Source of the DNA: Sulfuricurvum sp. IAE1
GTDB taxonomy: Bacteria; Campylobacterota; Campylobacteria; Campylobacterales; Sulfurimonadaceae
Length of the DNA stretch: 22,487 nt
Assembly: GCA_945867285.1 (NCBI GenBank)
Contig: CAMBHX010000011.1
Span: 1 to 22,487 of the forward strand
Direction of reading: 5' to 3'
Numbering within the stretch: the first letter of the stretch is position 1; each line of letters starts with the position of its first letter. This document shows, piece after piece, positions 14,473 through 22,394 of the stretch. Made by a program: the position numbers and the translations under genes. Below the pieces are notes generated by a model. That model had not been told where the DNA came from, did no database searches, and worked only from the letters and a program-made list of their open reading frames with translations.

Positions 14473-16262
14473 TGAATAATATCCGTAATTTCTCTATCAT
14501 TGCCCACATCGACCATGGTAAAAGTACGTTAGCTGACCGTATCATCCAAGAGTGTGGCGCTGTAAGTGATCGTGAGCTTTCCAAGCAGATGATGGACACG
14601 ATGGACATCGAACAAGAGCGTGGAATCACGATCAAAGCACAAAGTGTCCGTTTGGATTATGTCAAGGATGGGCAACACTATATCCTCAATCTCATTGACA
14701 CTCCGGGTCACGTCGATTTTAGTTATGAAGTGAGCAAGTCGCTAGCCTCCAGTGATGGTGCTTTACTCATCGTCGATGCGGCACAAGGTGTGGAGGCGCA
14801 GACGATTGCCAACGTCTATCTAGCTATGGAAAACAATCTCACTCTTATTCCGGTTATCAACAAAATTGATTTGCCCGCAGCGGAGCCTGAACGGGTTGCT
14901 GAAGAGATTGAGACCACTATTGGGATCGATGCGACGGATGCGATGCTGATTTCGGCGAAGTCGGGGATTGGGATTCGTGAACTAATCGATGCAATAGTTG
15001 ATCGTATCCCTGCACCTGTTGGAGATGCAGATGCTACTACTAAAGCCATTATCTACGATTCGTGGTTTGATGCGTACCAGGGGGCAATGGCACTGGTGCG
15101 GGTGTTTGATGGTGAGATCAAAATGGGTCAGATGATCAAGCTGATGCACAACAATGAAAATCACAGTGTTTTGGAGCTCATGTATCCTCACCCTTTGCGT
15201 CGCCAAAAAACTAAAAGTATTAAAAGTGGTGAAATTGGGATTGTTGTGTTAGGTGTCAAAGAAGTGGGAAGTATCCGTGTGGGTGACACGATTACGGATG
15301 CCAAAAATCCCACTAAAGAGCCAGTGGGTGAATATGCTCCTGCTAAACCGTTTGTATTTGCAGGATTGTATCCCATTGACACCGATGAGTTTGAGGCAGT
15401 GCGTGATGCCTTGGATAAACTCAAACTCAATGATAGCAGCTTAAGTTATGAGCCTGAAACATCGATTGCTCTTGGGTTCGGATTCCGTGTTGGGTTTTTG
15501 GGGATGTTGCACATGGAAGTGGTCAAGGAGCGGCTAGAACGTGAGTTTAATCTCGATCTTATCGCCACTGCCCCTTCGGTTATCTACAAAGTCTACAAGA
15601 CTGATGGCTCGATGATCGAAGTACAAAACCCAAGCGAACTGCCAGAGCCACAGACGATTGACAAAATCGAAGAGCCTTATGTGCGAGCGACGGTGATTGT
15701 TCCTACCGATTATTTAGGGAATGTAATAACTTTGTTGACCAATAAGCGCGGGATGCAAGAGAAGATGGAATACATTAACGAGACTCGTGTTATGCTCATC
15801 TATGTTATGCCGATGAATGAAATCGTGGTTGATTTTTATGACAAACTCAAATCTACTTCCAAAGGGTATGCAAGTTTTGATTATGATCCTATCGAGTTTC
15901 GTCAGGGTGATTTGGTTAAGCTTGACGTTCGTGTGGCGGGTGATGTTGTGGATGCACTCTCTGTGATTGTGCCTCGTACCTCAGCGGAATACCGTGGTCG
16001 AGCGCTGGTGAGTAATATGAAAGAGATCGTCCCTCGACAACTGTTTGAAGTGGCGATCCAAGCCTCGATCGGTAACCGTGTTATCGCTCGTGAAACGGTC
16101 AAATCAATGGGTAAAAATGTTACCGCAAAATGTTATGGTGGAGACATCTCTCGTAAGCGAAAACTATTGGATAAACAAAAAGAGGGCAAAAAGCGGATGA
16201 AAGCCATCGGAAAAGTTCAGCTTCCTCAAGAAGCCTTTATGTCTGTTCTAAAAATGGACTAA
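14472..16262 (+). CDS. lepA: Elongation factor 4 (LepA)
   Basis: LepA/EF4 is a ribosome-associated GTPase, reported to act in back-translocation or ribosome assembly. The 596-aa product has the standard length. The G domain shows AHIDHGKST at 11-19, DTPGHVD at 76-82 and NKID at 130-133. EF-G-like domains follow, then the LepA-specific C terminus ending with GGDISRKRKLLDKQKEGKKRMK, which separates it from EF-G and TypA. It is translationally coupled to prs by a one-base overlap and followed two bases later by comF. Confidence 0.98.
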   Translation: MNNIRNFSIIAHIDHGKSTLADRIIQECGAVSDRELSKQMMDTMDIEQERGITIKAQSVRLDYVKDGQHYILNLIDTPGHVDFSYEVSKSLASSDGALLIVDAAQGVEAQTIANVYLAMENNLTLIPVINKIDLPAAEPERVAEEIETTIGIDATDAMLISAKSGIGIRELIDAIVDRIPAPVGDADATTKAIIYDSWFDAYQGAMALVRVFDGEIKMGQMIKLMHNNENHSVLELMYPHPLRRQKTKSIKSGEIGIVVLGVKEVGSIRVGDTITDAKNPTKEPVGEYAPAKPFVFAGLYPIDTDEFEAVRDALDKLKLNDSSLSYEPETSIALGFGFRVGFLGMLHMEVVKERLEREFNLDLIATAPSVIYKVYKTDGSMIEVQNPSELPEPQTIDKIEEPYVRATVIVPTDYLGNVITLLTNKRGMQEKMEYINETRVMLIYVMPMNEIVVDFYDKLKSTSKGYASFDYDPIEFRQGDLVKLDVRVAGDVVDALSVIVPRTSAEYRGRALVSNMKEIVPRQLFEVAIQASIGNRVIARETVKSMGKNVTAKCYGGDISRKRKLLDKQKEGKKRMKAIGKVQLPQEAFMSVLKMD

Positions 16263-16264
16263 AG

Positions 16265-16843
16265 GTGCGATGCATGGTATGCGAGAAATGGTCGATTTTC
16301 TCCCATATTTGCTCGGACTGTCAAACTAATCTCCTCTTACCAACCCTACATAAACGCAAAATCTTGGGTTCCATTCCTGTCTATTCTTTTTATCCCTATG
16401 ATGCTATTGAATCGTTGTTGCTCTCCAAGCATACCGATATAGGTTATTACATCTACACTATTTTGGCAAAAAATTCATTAGAAAAATTTGCAAAAGAGTG
16501 GAGTTATGAGACTCCTGTAGCATCTATCGGAATCGATGATCACTCCAAGAGCGGTTATTCGCATACCGCCGTTCTCAATCGAGCACTAAAATCCAAGACT
16601 ATTACCCCCTACTATGGAAAGCTACGTGCCACAAAACACTACAAATATGCGGGTAAAAGTGTAGAAGAGCGACTCTTGAATCCACGAGAATTTAAGTATT
16701 TGCCATTTTTAGAAGAAGAGGTGATTTTGGTGGATGATATTGTCACTACCGGCTCAACACTCAGTGAAGCAGTAGAGACACTAGGAATGCAAGGCAAGCG
16801 AGTTATTTTGTGTTTGACGTTAGCGGATGCGCAAAATCGTTAG
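16265..16843 (+). CDS. comF: ComF family phosphoribosyltransferase-like protein
   Basis: A 192-aa member of the ComF/GntX family, which in competent bacteria helps take in or process transforming DNA. The N terminus has a four-cysteine zinc site (Cys3, Cys6, Cys16, Cys19). The C-terminal phosphoribosyltransferase fold has the PRPP-loop-like VILVDDIVTTGST at 153-165 with Asp157-Asp158. The start is GTG two bases after lepA, with the end of lepA (AAAGG) as ribosome site. The stop at 16841-16843 directly abuts the stop of the convergent nitroreductase with no spacer. The family is clear; a role in natural competence is inferred by homology only. Confidence 0.85.
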   Translation: MRCMVCEKWSIFSHICSDCQTNLLLPTLHKRKILGSIPVYSFYPYDAIESLLLSKHTDIGYYIYTILAKNSLEKFAKEWSYETPVASIGIDDHSKSGYSHTAVLNRALKSKTITPYYGKLRATKHYKYAGKSVEERLLNPREFKYLPFLEEEVILVDDIVTTGSTLSEAVETLGMQGKRVILCLTLADAQNR

Positions 16844-18337
16844 TCAATAGGGTGGTAGAGTACTTACTCGTGTATCAATAATTCCCCGTCCGATGGTAAA
16901 GTGATAGAGGGATTGAAATTGTTGGTTTTCTAATCCTAAAAGAGCATGAAATTCATCATCTAAAAAGCACCCGATACCTGTAGCACTTAGACCTAATGAG
17001 GTAGCTTCGAGGTACATTATTTGTCCTATTTTTCCGCATTGATGATAAAGATTTTTGTAGCCTATGGCCCCACGTGTTTCAAGAACGGATGAAAAATCAC
17101 ACACCATTCCGAAACTAAAAGCACCTTCTTTGGCTATCTCTTGGTTACAGGAGATTCGTTGTGCAACGCCTCGGAAGTCACCTTGTTGCAGGAGATACAA
17201 TCCTTCTTGTTTGTCTTCCCACGCAAACGACTCTTTAAGTGAGGCTTGAAGCAAGGGAAGAGTGTTTGGATTGCGAATATAGGCATACAATCCTCGCTCA
17301 AGCCCATCAACCCGATTAACAAAAATGAAAAAATTGACATCAGGTGTGTGGCAGTAAAAGAGAGAAGAGTTCAGCAGTTGGCGAAATTGCTCTTCGGTGA
17401 TGTTTGAACCGTCCATAGCTTGAGCACTTCGGCGTTTGAGGATGATTTCACCTGCACTTTTAGTAGGAGTTGAAGATTTGCGTGATTGTATCAAGTTCGG
17501 GGGTGATGGATATTCCCCTTGCGTTGCGTCGTCGATAATACCTAAAATCTCCCAAGGGTGATGTGCTGGGCTTAGAGTATTTGCAATGGAATCTAATTTT
17601 GGTGTTTGGGGTAGATTGCCTTGGGGCGTCTGGATACGTATAAGCATATCAGGGCTTTCATGTTCGTTTGAATCGTATCGTCCATACTGATCCACTCCGC
17701 ACAGATGTCCGATTTCGCCTGTTTGGGCCTGGATTATCTCGCATTCCCACCCCAACATAGTTGCAGCAATTTTGATAGCCCCATACGCATGACCCGCATC
17801 AAGTTGGCAGTAGCGCCATGAACGTTCACCGTATTTCCATGCTTCGCGCCACAGCACACTGCTCAACGCCAGATAAAATCCATCTCCCACAAGTTGGATC
17901 TTATAGGTATGCAGAAGTTCCAGAGCATGTTCACGGGGTGCATAATGACTCAAGGTGCTTTGCTGGTTAATGCCATCAATCGCAGGTGCAATCACATAAC
18001 ACTCTGTGGGTTGAAGATTGCCGCTGCTGGCATTGCATCGTAACGCCCATGATGATCCGCCTTGGCTTTTGATGGCGGCGAGCCCCAAGGAGTAGCGCAA
18101 CAGTTGAGAGAGTGATTCAAGACACAAAGGGGCACTGGGCAAAATCTCGTTGGCAAACAACAAATGGTAGGGTGGTGTAGTGTCACTGTGTGTTAGAGGA
18201 ATGAGGGGTGCATTTTTGTAACGTCTGAAAGGATTAGGTTGGGTTGCCCAGTCCATATAGCCTAGACTTGCGGCATAACGAGAAGGATGATGTTTAGTTC
18301 GGTCGTGATAGTGGAGGGCTGTGGTTAGATTTTTCAT
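16844..18337 (-). CDS. SagB-type tandem nitroreductase-family oxidoreductase
   Basis: A 497-aa cytoplasmic protein with two nitroreductase-like halves. The first (about 70-260) has RCNASSGNLQPTECYVI, close to the R-x-SaGalxPxE pattern of SagB/ThcOx FMN oxidoreductases, and DAGHAYGAIKIAATMLGW. The second (about 295-497) opens with ILKRRSAQAMDG and ends with GKIGQIMYLEATSLGLSATGIGCFLDDE and a lY-x-TIGR motif. Such enzymes bind FMN; SagB homologues oxidise azolines in peptide natural products, but no peptide precursor, cyclodehydratase or protease gene is nearby, so the substrate is unknown. A TTG 18 bp upstream is possible, but the ATG at 18337 is preferred; neither has a strong ribosome site. 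It follows the histidine kinase on the same strand after 61 bp. Confidence 0.75.
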   Translation of the reverse strand: MKNLTTALHYHDRTKHHPSRYAASLGYMDWATQPNPFRRYKNAPLIPLTHSDTTPPYHLLFANEILPSAPLCLESLSQLLRYSLGLAAIKSQGGSSWALRCNASSGNLQPTECYVIAPAIDGINQQSTLSHYAPREHALELLHTYKIQLVGDGFYLALSSVLWREAWKYGERSWRYCQLDAGHAYGAIKIAATMLGWECEIIQAQTGEIGHLCGVDQYGRYDSNEHESPDMLIRIQTPQGNLPQTPKLDSIANTLSPAHHPWEILGIIDDATQGEYPSPPNLIQSRKSSTPTKSAGEIILKRRSAQAMDGSNITEEQFRQLLNSSLFYCHTPDVNFFIFVNRVDGLERGLYAYIRNPNTLPLLQASLKESFAWEDKQEGLYLLQQGDFRGVAQRISCNQEIAKEGAFSFGMVCDFSSVLETRGAIGYKNLYHQCGKIGQIMYLEATSLGLSATGIGCFLDDEFHALLGLENQQFQSLYHFTIGRGIIDTRVSTLPPY

Positions 18338-18398
18338 GGGGCGATTGTGGTACAAACGTGGTAAGAGAGAGTTGAAGAAAACAAACTGATTTTTAATC

Positions 18399-19715
18399 TC
18401 AAGCTGAGTTGTTCGTCATAGGGATCGAAATATAAAAACAACTCCCTTTGTCTACTATGCTTTCTACCCACACTTTTCCCTCGTGCATTTGGATCATTTC
18501 TCTCACAATTGCCAGACCTAAACCAGTTCCTTTTGGGGTTCCTGCCTTTTTTTCTTCGAGCTGAGAAAAAGGGGTAAAAATGGTTTCAAGATGGTCAGAT
18601 GCGATGCCATGTCCATGATCACAAACACTAAAAATATGTTCATGATTGAGAAACTGATAAGTTATTGTTATTTGCTCATTGTCAGGCGAAAACTTGATAG
18701 CATTACTCAGAAGATTGAGAAAAATTTGCTGCATCATTTTACGATCTACAGTGATTCTTTCTTTATCAAGCTGAGGATATAGGATTGAAATTGAGCGATT
18801 TTCAGCGATAGGTTCGATAATCATTTCTATTTCTCTGAAGCATTCTTGTAGGAAAAAATCGGTTCTGTGAGGTTCCATTTTCCCTGCTTTAAGTTTGGAA
18901 AAATCCAAAATAGAATTGACCAGCTCAAGAAGATGATTACCTGAAAGAAGAATTTTATGAATATAGGTTATAAGGCCATCAGGAATCTCTTTCTTTCGAC
19001 TTAAAATCTGAGAAAATCCAATGATGGAGTTAAGTGGTGTGCGTAGTTCATGACTCATGGTTGCAAAAAAAGTTTCTTTGACGAGGGATGCTTGACGTGT
19101 TTCTTTGAGAGCCTTAGCGAGATTTTCAAGTAGTAGTTTTTGTTCAAATCCAAGTGTGATAGCATTGTGAAAATTACTATAAAATTTTCTACTTGCCATG
19201 ATTAGCATAGCACTAAATAAAATGAGTATGATACCCATGATAGTGAATTCACGTAAAGAGTGTATGAATAATACAATAATAAAAGGGATCAAAATACTTA
19301 GATTATACATTACATAGGCTTCAAATCGGTATGAGACTGAACCTAATGCTCCAGCTGCCATTCCCCCTGCGATAAAGACGACAATAAGGGCATAAACCAA
19401 TGATTCAGGAAATAAAAAAATCGAAGTAGCTCCCCATAGTAGTGCTGAACTCATCATACCAACAAGATAAATAATATAAAGTTTTTTGAGTGATTGCAAA
19501 TGAGATGTTCGCTGATAATAATAGTAGCTAGCATACCGGAATAAAGTTAGCGCAATAGTAGAGACGACCCATGTGAGGAGAATGGACGCGTTAATACGAC
19601 CTTGTAAAACGACGGCAATGAATAATGCATTAAACAATGAAGCAAGTAGCGGAACGGGAAGAGAGACATATAGAGTATCTAATTCTTTAGCAAAAACCTC
19701 CCCTTCGAATTTCAT
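18399..19715 (-). CDS. Membrane-bound sensor histidine kinase
   Basis: A 438-aa kinase with an N-terminal membrane domain of about six helices (roughly 17-175) and almost no periplasmic loop, so it probably senses within or near the membrane. A short coiled linker leads to HisKA with the phosphorylated His222 (SHELRTPLNS). HATPase_c follows, with N-box NLLSNAIKFSP (Asn338), DHGHG (Asp366), F-box FTPFSQLEE and GTGLGLAI at 396-403. No response regulator is adjacent, so it is an orphan kinase. An in-frame ATG 84 bp upstream overlaps the preceding gene by 10 bp. I prefer the ATG at 19715, which has AAAGG ahead and places the start just before the membrane domain, but the longer form is possible. 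Confidence 0.88.
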   Translation of the reverse strand: MKFEGEVFAKELDTLYVSLPVPLLASLFNALFIAVVLQGRINASILLTWVVSTIALTLFRYASYYYYQRTSHLQSLKKLYIIYLVGMMSSALLWGATSIFLFPESLVYALIVVFIAGGMAAGALGSVSYRFEAYVMYNLSILIPFIIVLFIHSLREFTIMGIILILFSAMLIMASRKFYSNFHNAITLGFEQKLLLENLAKALKETRQASLVKETFFATMSHELRTPLNSIIGFSQILSRKKEIPDGLITYIHKILLSGNHLLELVNSILDFSKLKAGKMEPHRTDFFLQECFREIEMIIEPIAENRSISILYPQLDKERITVDRKMMQQIFLNLLSNAIKFSPDNEQITITYQFLNHEHIFSVCDHGHGIASDHLETIFTPFSQLEEKKAGTPKGTGLGLAIVREMIQMHEGKVWVESIVDKGSCFYISIPMTNNSA

Positions 19716-19789
19716 GGTAGTAGGACCTTTTTTAAAGTTTATGTAATAGTTGATTATAAAAGAGATCAGCTTTATTTGAACTAAGGAAT

Positions 19790-20158
19790 CTATTCCCATC
19801 CATCTTTAGCAGCATGCTTGGCGTGTTTGTCTTTTTTATATCGATTGGCATTGACCCGTTTTTCGAGCTGATTTTGAGCATAAAAAAGAGTCTCTTTTAT
19901 TTCTTCAATCTCAGTGTCGCTGGCACGCAAATCGAGAATTTTTTGTCCCAGTGCTTCGAGTTCTGTGTATTCATCACGATAGAGTTTAACAGCTTCATTC
20001 TTCTCTAAAAAACGAAAGTTCATATCGACTTTTTGGTCATACTGCTCTTTGGTGGGATTGTCGCTTTTGGCCAAAAAGGTGAGTATTCCACTTACAAATC
20101 GACCCAGTAAACGAATATAACGCAATCGCTTAGTATTTTCTTCTTTGGATGTTGCCAT
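19790..20158 (-). CDS. Conserved-looking hypothetical protein, 122 aa
   Basis: I do not recognise this gene. The product is soluble, very charged and predicted mostly helical. A basic N terminus (EENTKRLRYIRLLGRF) is followed by a short hydrophobic patch VSGILTFLAK that is too short for a sure membrane span. A long acidic/basic helical stretch (about 55-100, with ELEALGQKILDLRASDTEIEEIKETL) has coiled-coil character. The tail KDKHAKHAAKDGWE is lysine-rich. A GAGGAA ribosome site precedes the ATG. It is first in a possible operon with the histidine kinase, 74 bp from its preferred start. It shares a palindromic divergent promoter region with the rhodanese gene. Confidence 0.65.
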   Translation of the reverse strand: MATSKEENTKRLRYIRLLGRFVSGILTFLAKSDNPTKEQYDQKVDMNFRFLEKNEAVKLYRDEYTELEALGQKILDLRASDTEIEEIKETLFYAQNQLEKRVNANRYKKDKHAKHAAKDGWE

Positions 20159-20189
20159 AATTCCTCGGTTATTTTAATGTAATACTTTA

Positions 20190-20209
20190 TTGGCTACAAT
20201 TATAGCCAA
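20190..20209. promoter_or_regulatory. Palindrome holding two divergent -10 boxes
   Basis: TTGGCTA-N6-TAGCCAA is a perfect 7-bp inverted repeat around a 6-bp centre. On the plus strand TACAAT (20195-20200) can serve the rhodanese gene. On the minus strand GCTATAATT with TATAAT at 20199-20204 can serve the 122-aa gene. The two -10 boxes overlap, so the promoters should compete. The palindrome is a plausible operator, though a repressor is not identified. Confidence 0.5.
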
Positions 20210-20229
20210 CAATAACCGTAAGGCATTCA

Positions 20230-20640
20230 ATGAAAAAATTAGTTATCTTTTTGACATTCATTACGCTATCTTTAATGGCGGATTTTATCTCTCAACCCCT
20301 CGATCAACAACTGCTCGACACTAAAATAAAAATTATCGATATTCGTACTCCCAGTGAATGGAAAGAGACAGGATTAGTTAAAGGCTCCATTCCTATCATG
20401 TTTTTCGACAACCAAGGAAACTACGACATAAATGCTTTTTTGAATGAACTCAATAAAATGGTCAAAAAAAAGGAACGTTTTGCTCTCATTTGTGCAAGTG
20501 GGAGCCGTTCCCAAATGCTTGGTAGTCATTTAGCTAACAAGCTTGGATATGATGTAATTGATCTAAAATGGGGAATTCAATATGCTATTATGAAAAAAAT
20601 TCCACTTGAAGCCTATAAGTCAAACAAGCTAAAACCCTAA
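20230..20640 (+). CDS. Exported rhodanese-like protein
   Basis: A 136-aa single-domain rhodanese with a signal peptide (MKKLVIFLTFITLSLMA, cleavage probably after Ala17), hence periplasmic. The fold is marked by IKIIDIRTPSEWKETGLVKGSI at the start. The active-site loop is CASGSR with Cys88 able to carry a persulfide, and GYDVIDLKWGIQ follows. Rhodaneses transfer sulfane sulfur, for example from thiosulfate or polysulfide. In a sulfur-using campylobacterote a periplasmic one could take part in sulfur trafficking, but the substrate is inference. TAAGG at 20219-20223 is the ribosome site. The last four bases overlap the end of the convergent 104-aa gene. Confidence 0.85.
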   Translation: MKKLVIFLTFITLSLMADFISQPLDQQLLDTKIKIIDIRTPSEWKETGLVKGSIPIMFFDNQGNYDINAFLNELNKMVKKKERFALICASGSRSQMLGSHLANKLGYDVIDLKWGIQYAIMKKIPLEAYKSNKLKP

Positions 20641-20951
20641 CGTAAAAACTCCAAAAGCTCAATGTATTCTTTTTCAATAGTGCTTAGACTTTCTAACATT
20701 CGGATTTCATCAATACCTTGATTTTCTGCCATAAACTCTCGACGCCACTGGATGTTGTCTTGGAGTTCTTTGAGTCCTGTTGTAAGATACTCTATCATTT
20801 GGTCGATTTCTTGTCCTCGAAGCAACCCTTCTGTATCTGCTTTGTAAAAAAGAAGTGGATAATCCCCCATCTCACCTGAAAAACGAAAATCCTCAGCGAT
20901 ATTGTGGACAATAGCCTTGATGCGATCACCTTTGATAAGGCGTTTAGACAT
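20637..20951 (-). CDS. Hypothetical protein, 104 aa
   Basis: I do not recognise this gene. The product is soluble, acidic and helical, opening MSKRLIKGDRIKAIVHNIAEDF. Its C-terminal half is leucine- and glutamate-rich (EYLTTGLKELQDNI, SLSTIEKEYIELLEFLR), suggesting a helical bundle or coiled coil. The start at 20951 is chosen over one 57 bp upstream because a near-perfect AAGGAGT ribosome site precedes it. A TACAAT on minus at 20980-20985 is a suitable -10. The stop codon overlaps the end of the rhodanese gene. It is divergent from the diguanylate cyclase with 138 bp between starts. Confidence 0.7.
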   Translation of the reverse strand: MSKRLIKGDRIKAIVHNIAEDFRFSGEMGDYPLLFYKADTEGLLRGQEIDQMIEYLTTGLKELQDNIQWRREFMAENQGIDEIRMLESLSTIEKEYIELLEFLR

Positions 20952-20979
20952 GGTGACTCCTTGCTTAAAATAATCCCTC

Positions 20980-20985
20980 ATTGTA
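20980..20985 (-). promoter_or_regulatory. Candidate -10 box for the 104-aa gene
   Basis: TACAAT on the minus strand, 28 nt before the ATG at 20951, with no -35 match. The rest of this 138-bp divergent gap is AT-rich. It holds GTGACT and AGTCAC 43 bp apart, which may be chance. Confidence 0.35.
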
Positions 20986-21062
20986 GTGATTATTAGGTAT
21001 GAAGTCACTTAGTTCTTGGATCAATATTTCTTGCTAGATATAAAACACAGAAAAATATTTTG

Positions 21063-21078
21063 TGGTATAAGAGTTGCT
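21063..21078 (+). promoter_or_regulatory. Candidate promoter of the diguanylate cyclase gene (sigma-54-like or -10 box)
   Basis: TGGTATAAGAGTTGCT matches the sigma-54 pattern TGGYACR-N4-TTGCW except at one base, with the required GG-N10-GC spacing. The same stretch contains TATAAG, a weak sigma-70 -10. A sigma-54 start would fall at about 21089, right at the ATG, giving a leaderless message, which argues against it. Unresolved. Confidence 0.25.
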
Positions 21079-21089
21079 TCTAAAACTGT

Positions 21090-22298
21090 ATGAAATCCCT
21101 ACAGCTCAAAACAAAATTAGTGTATTTATTATTGAGTGTAGCGTGCTCTCTTGTTCTAGTAGGCTTTGTTGGTTATTTTAATTTGGCGGCGATGAAAAAA
21201 AACGTCGATACTCTCTATTTTGGTTCACTTATGCCTCTTGGTGAACTCAACTCTATTAATACTGCCTATCATCATGAGCTAGAAGCCAGTGTCTATCGTT
21301 GGAAAGAAGGGCATATTAACAACGAAGAGCTCTCGACAAATATCACTTTAGGATTAGAACACGTGGACCAAATGTGGGCACGATACCTCTCTCACTACAA
21401 AGATTCTCGAGAACTTCCCTATATTCACTACACCCAAGGACAGATCGACATTATCAAGCGCTATTTTGAAGAGATAGGATTTTTAGCTTCCGATCATACC
21501 CAAAGTTCACGTATCTCAACACGTAAGCTTTCTAATAATACAGCCTCCATTCACAAAACAATTTCAAATCTTATTTCTTATGAATCTTCTGTAGCGGCAT
21601 ACGAACGCTCCATCTTGTTGACACATCATCAAAACTCTATTTATCAGCTTGGGTTTTTGTTAGGGGTGATTATCGTTGGAGTCATGGGATTTGCTTGGCG
21701 TATTTTTATGCAAATAGAACAGCAGCAGCGACAACTCCTAGAATCAGCTCAAGCACTCCAGCATCTCAATGTAAAACTTGAACAAGCCTCATATACAGAT
21801 AGCTTGACAGGTATTTTTAATCGTCGCTATTTCAATCTTGTGTATGAGCGGGAATATAAACGTGCGGTCAGAAATGGTAAATCACTGACTTTTATGATGG
21901 TGGATATTGACTATTTTAAGCAGTATAACGATACATATGGGCATCTTATGGGGGATGTTGCCCTTAAGAATGTGGCACATATTTTGAGAACATCATTGCA
22001 GCGACCAGGGGATTTTGTCTTTCGATTGGGAGGAGAGGAATTTGGGGTATTGTTAAGTGAAACTGACTGTCAAAATACACGAAGTATCGGGGAAAAGTTA
22101 CGGTTTAATATTGAGTCACTAGGTATGGAGCACACAGGCAATAAACCTACTGCTATTCTTACGATTTCCATTGGCGCCGTTTGTGTCATACCCACTGAAG
22201 AGATGAATAATGAATCATTGCTTCATAATGCAGATATCAATCTTTATACAGCAAAAGAACGAGGTCGAAATAAAGTGATTTTTACCACAACATTATAA
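21090..22298 (+). CDS. Membrane diguanylate cyclase with a periplasmic helical sensor domain
   Basis: A 402-aa GGDEF protein that should make cyclic di-GMP from two GTP. Membrane helix 1 (about 10-32) and helix 2 (about 186-207) enclose a roughly 150-residue periplasmic helical region. It starts like four-helix-bundle receptor sensors (NLAAMKKNVDTLYFGSLMPLGELNSIN). A coiled linker (208-233) leads to GGDEF with YTDSLTGIFNRRYF, the metal-site VDIDYFK (Asp272) and an intact active site GGEEF at 314-318. The product-inhibition I-site RPGD (305-308) sits exactly five residues before it, so feedback control is expected. The ribosome site is poor. It is followed by repeat copy 3 and a convergent partial gene. 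The ligand is unknown. Confidence 0.9.
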   Translation: MKSLQLKTKLVYLLLSVACSLVLVGFVGYFNLAAMKKNVDTLYFGSLMPLGELNSINTAYHHELEASVYRWKEGHINNEELSTNITLGLEHVDQMWARYLSHYKDSRELPYIHYTQGQIDIIKRYFEEIGFLASDHTQSSRISTRKLSNNTASIHKTISNLISYESSVAAYERSILLTHHQNSIYQLGFLLGVIIVGVMGFAWRIFMQIEQQQRQLLESAQALQHLNVKLEQASYTDSLTGIFNRRYFNLVYEREYKRAVRNGKSLTFMMVDIDYFKQYNDTYGHLMGDVALKNVAHILRTSLQRPGDFVFRLGGEEFGVLLSETDCQNTRSIGEKLRFNIESLGMEHTGNKPTAILTISIGAVCVIPTEEMNNESLLHNADINLYTAKERGRNKVIFTTTL

Positions 22299-22300
22299 TT

Positions 22301-22392
22301 ATGTTATGCATTAAAACGAACACGTCCGCTTCAATGGCAGGGACAAATGTCCCTACAACCCCCTAAAGCTACAAAAAGTACACTTTTTGAGA
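22301..22392 (-). repeat. Three-hairpin dispersed element, copy 3
   Basis: Read on the minus strand, this copy starts two bases after the stop of the partial SUI1-like gene. Hairpin 1 is CAAAAAG-TGTA-CTTTTTG (22372-22389). The linker TAGCTTTAGGGGG follows. Hairpin 2 is AGGGAC-ATTT-GTCCCT (22339-22354). Hairpin 3 is ATTGAAGC/GTTTTAAT (22310-22335) with loop GGACGTGTTC, and the copy ends in CATAACAT. It aligns ungapped to copy 2 over 92 nt. It fills nearly the whole gap between two convergent genes. Confidence 0.88.
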
Positions 22393-22394
22393 AT

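Noticed and set aside
16844..18337. SagB-like gene as part of a thiazole/oxazole peptide cluster
   Set aside because: No precursor peptide, YcaO cyclodehydratase, transporter or protease gene occurs in the window.
20952..21008. Longer N terminus for the 104-aa protein
   Set aside because: The ATG at 20951 has a near-perfect AAGGAGT ribosome site, and the likely -10 box lies inside the longer reading frame.
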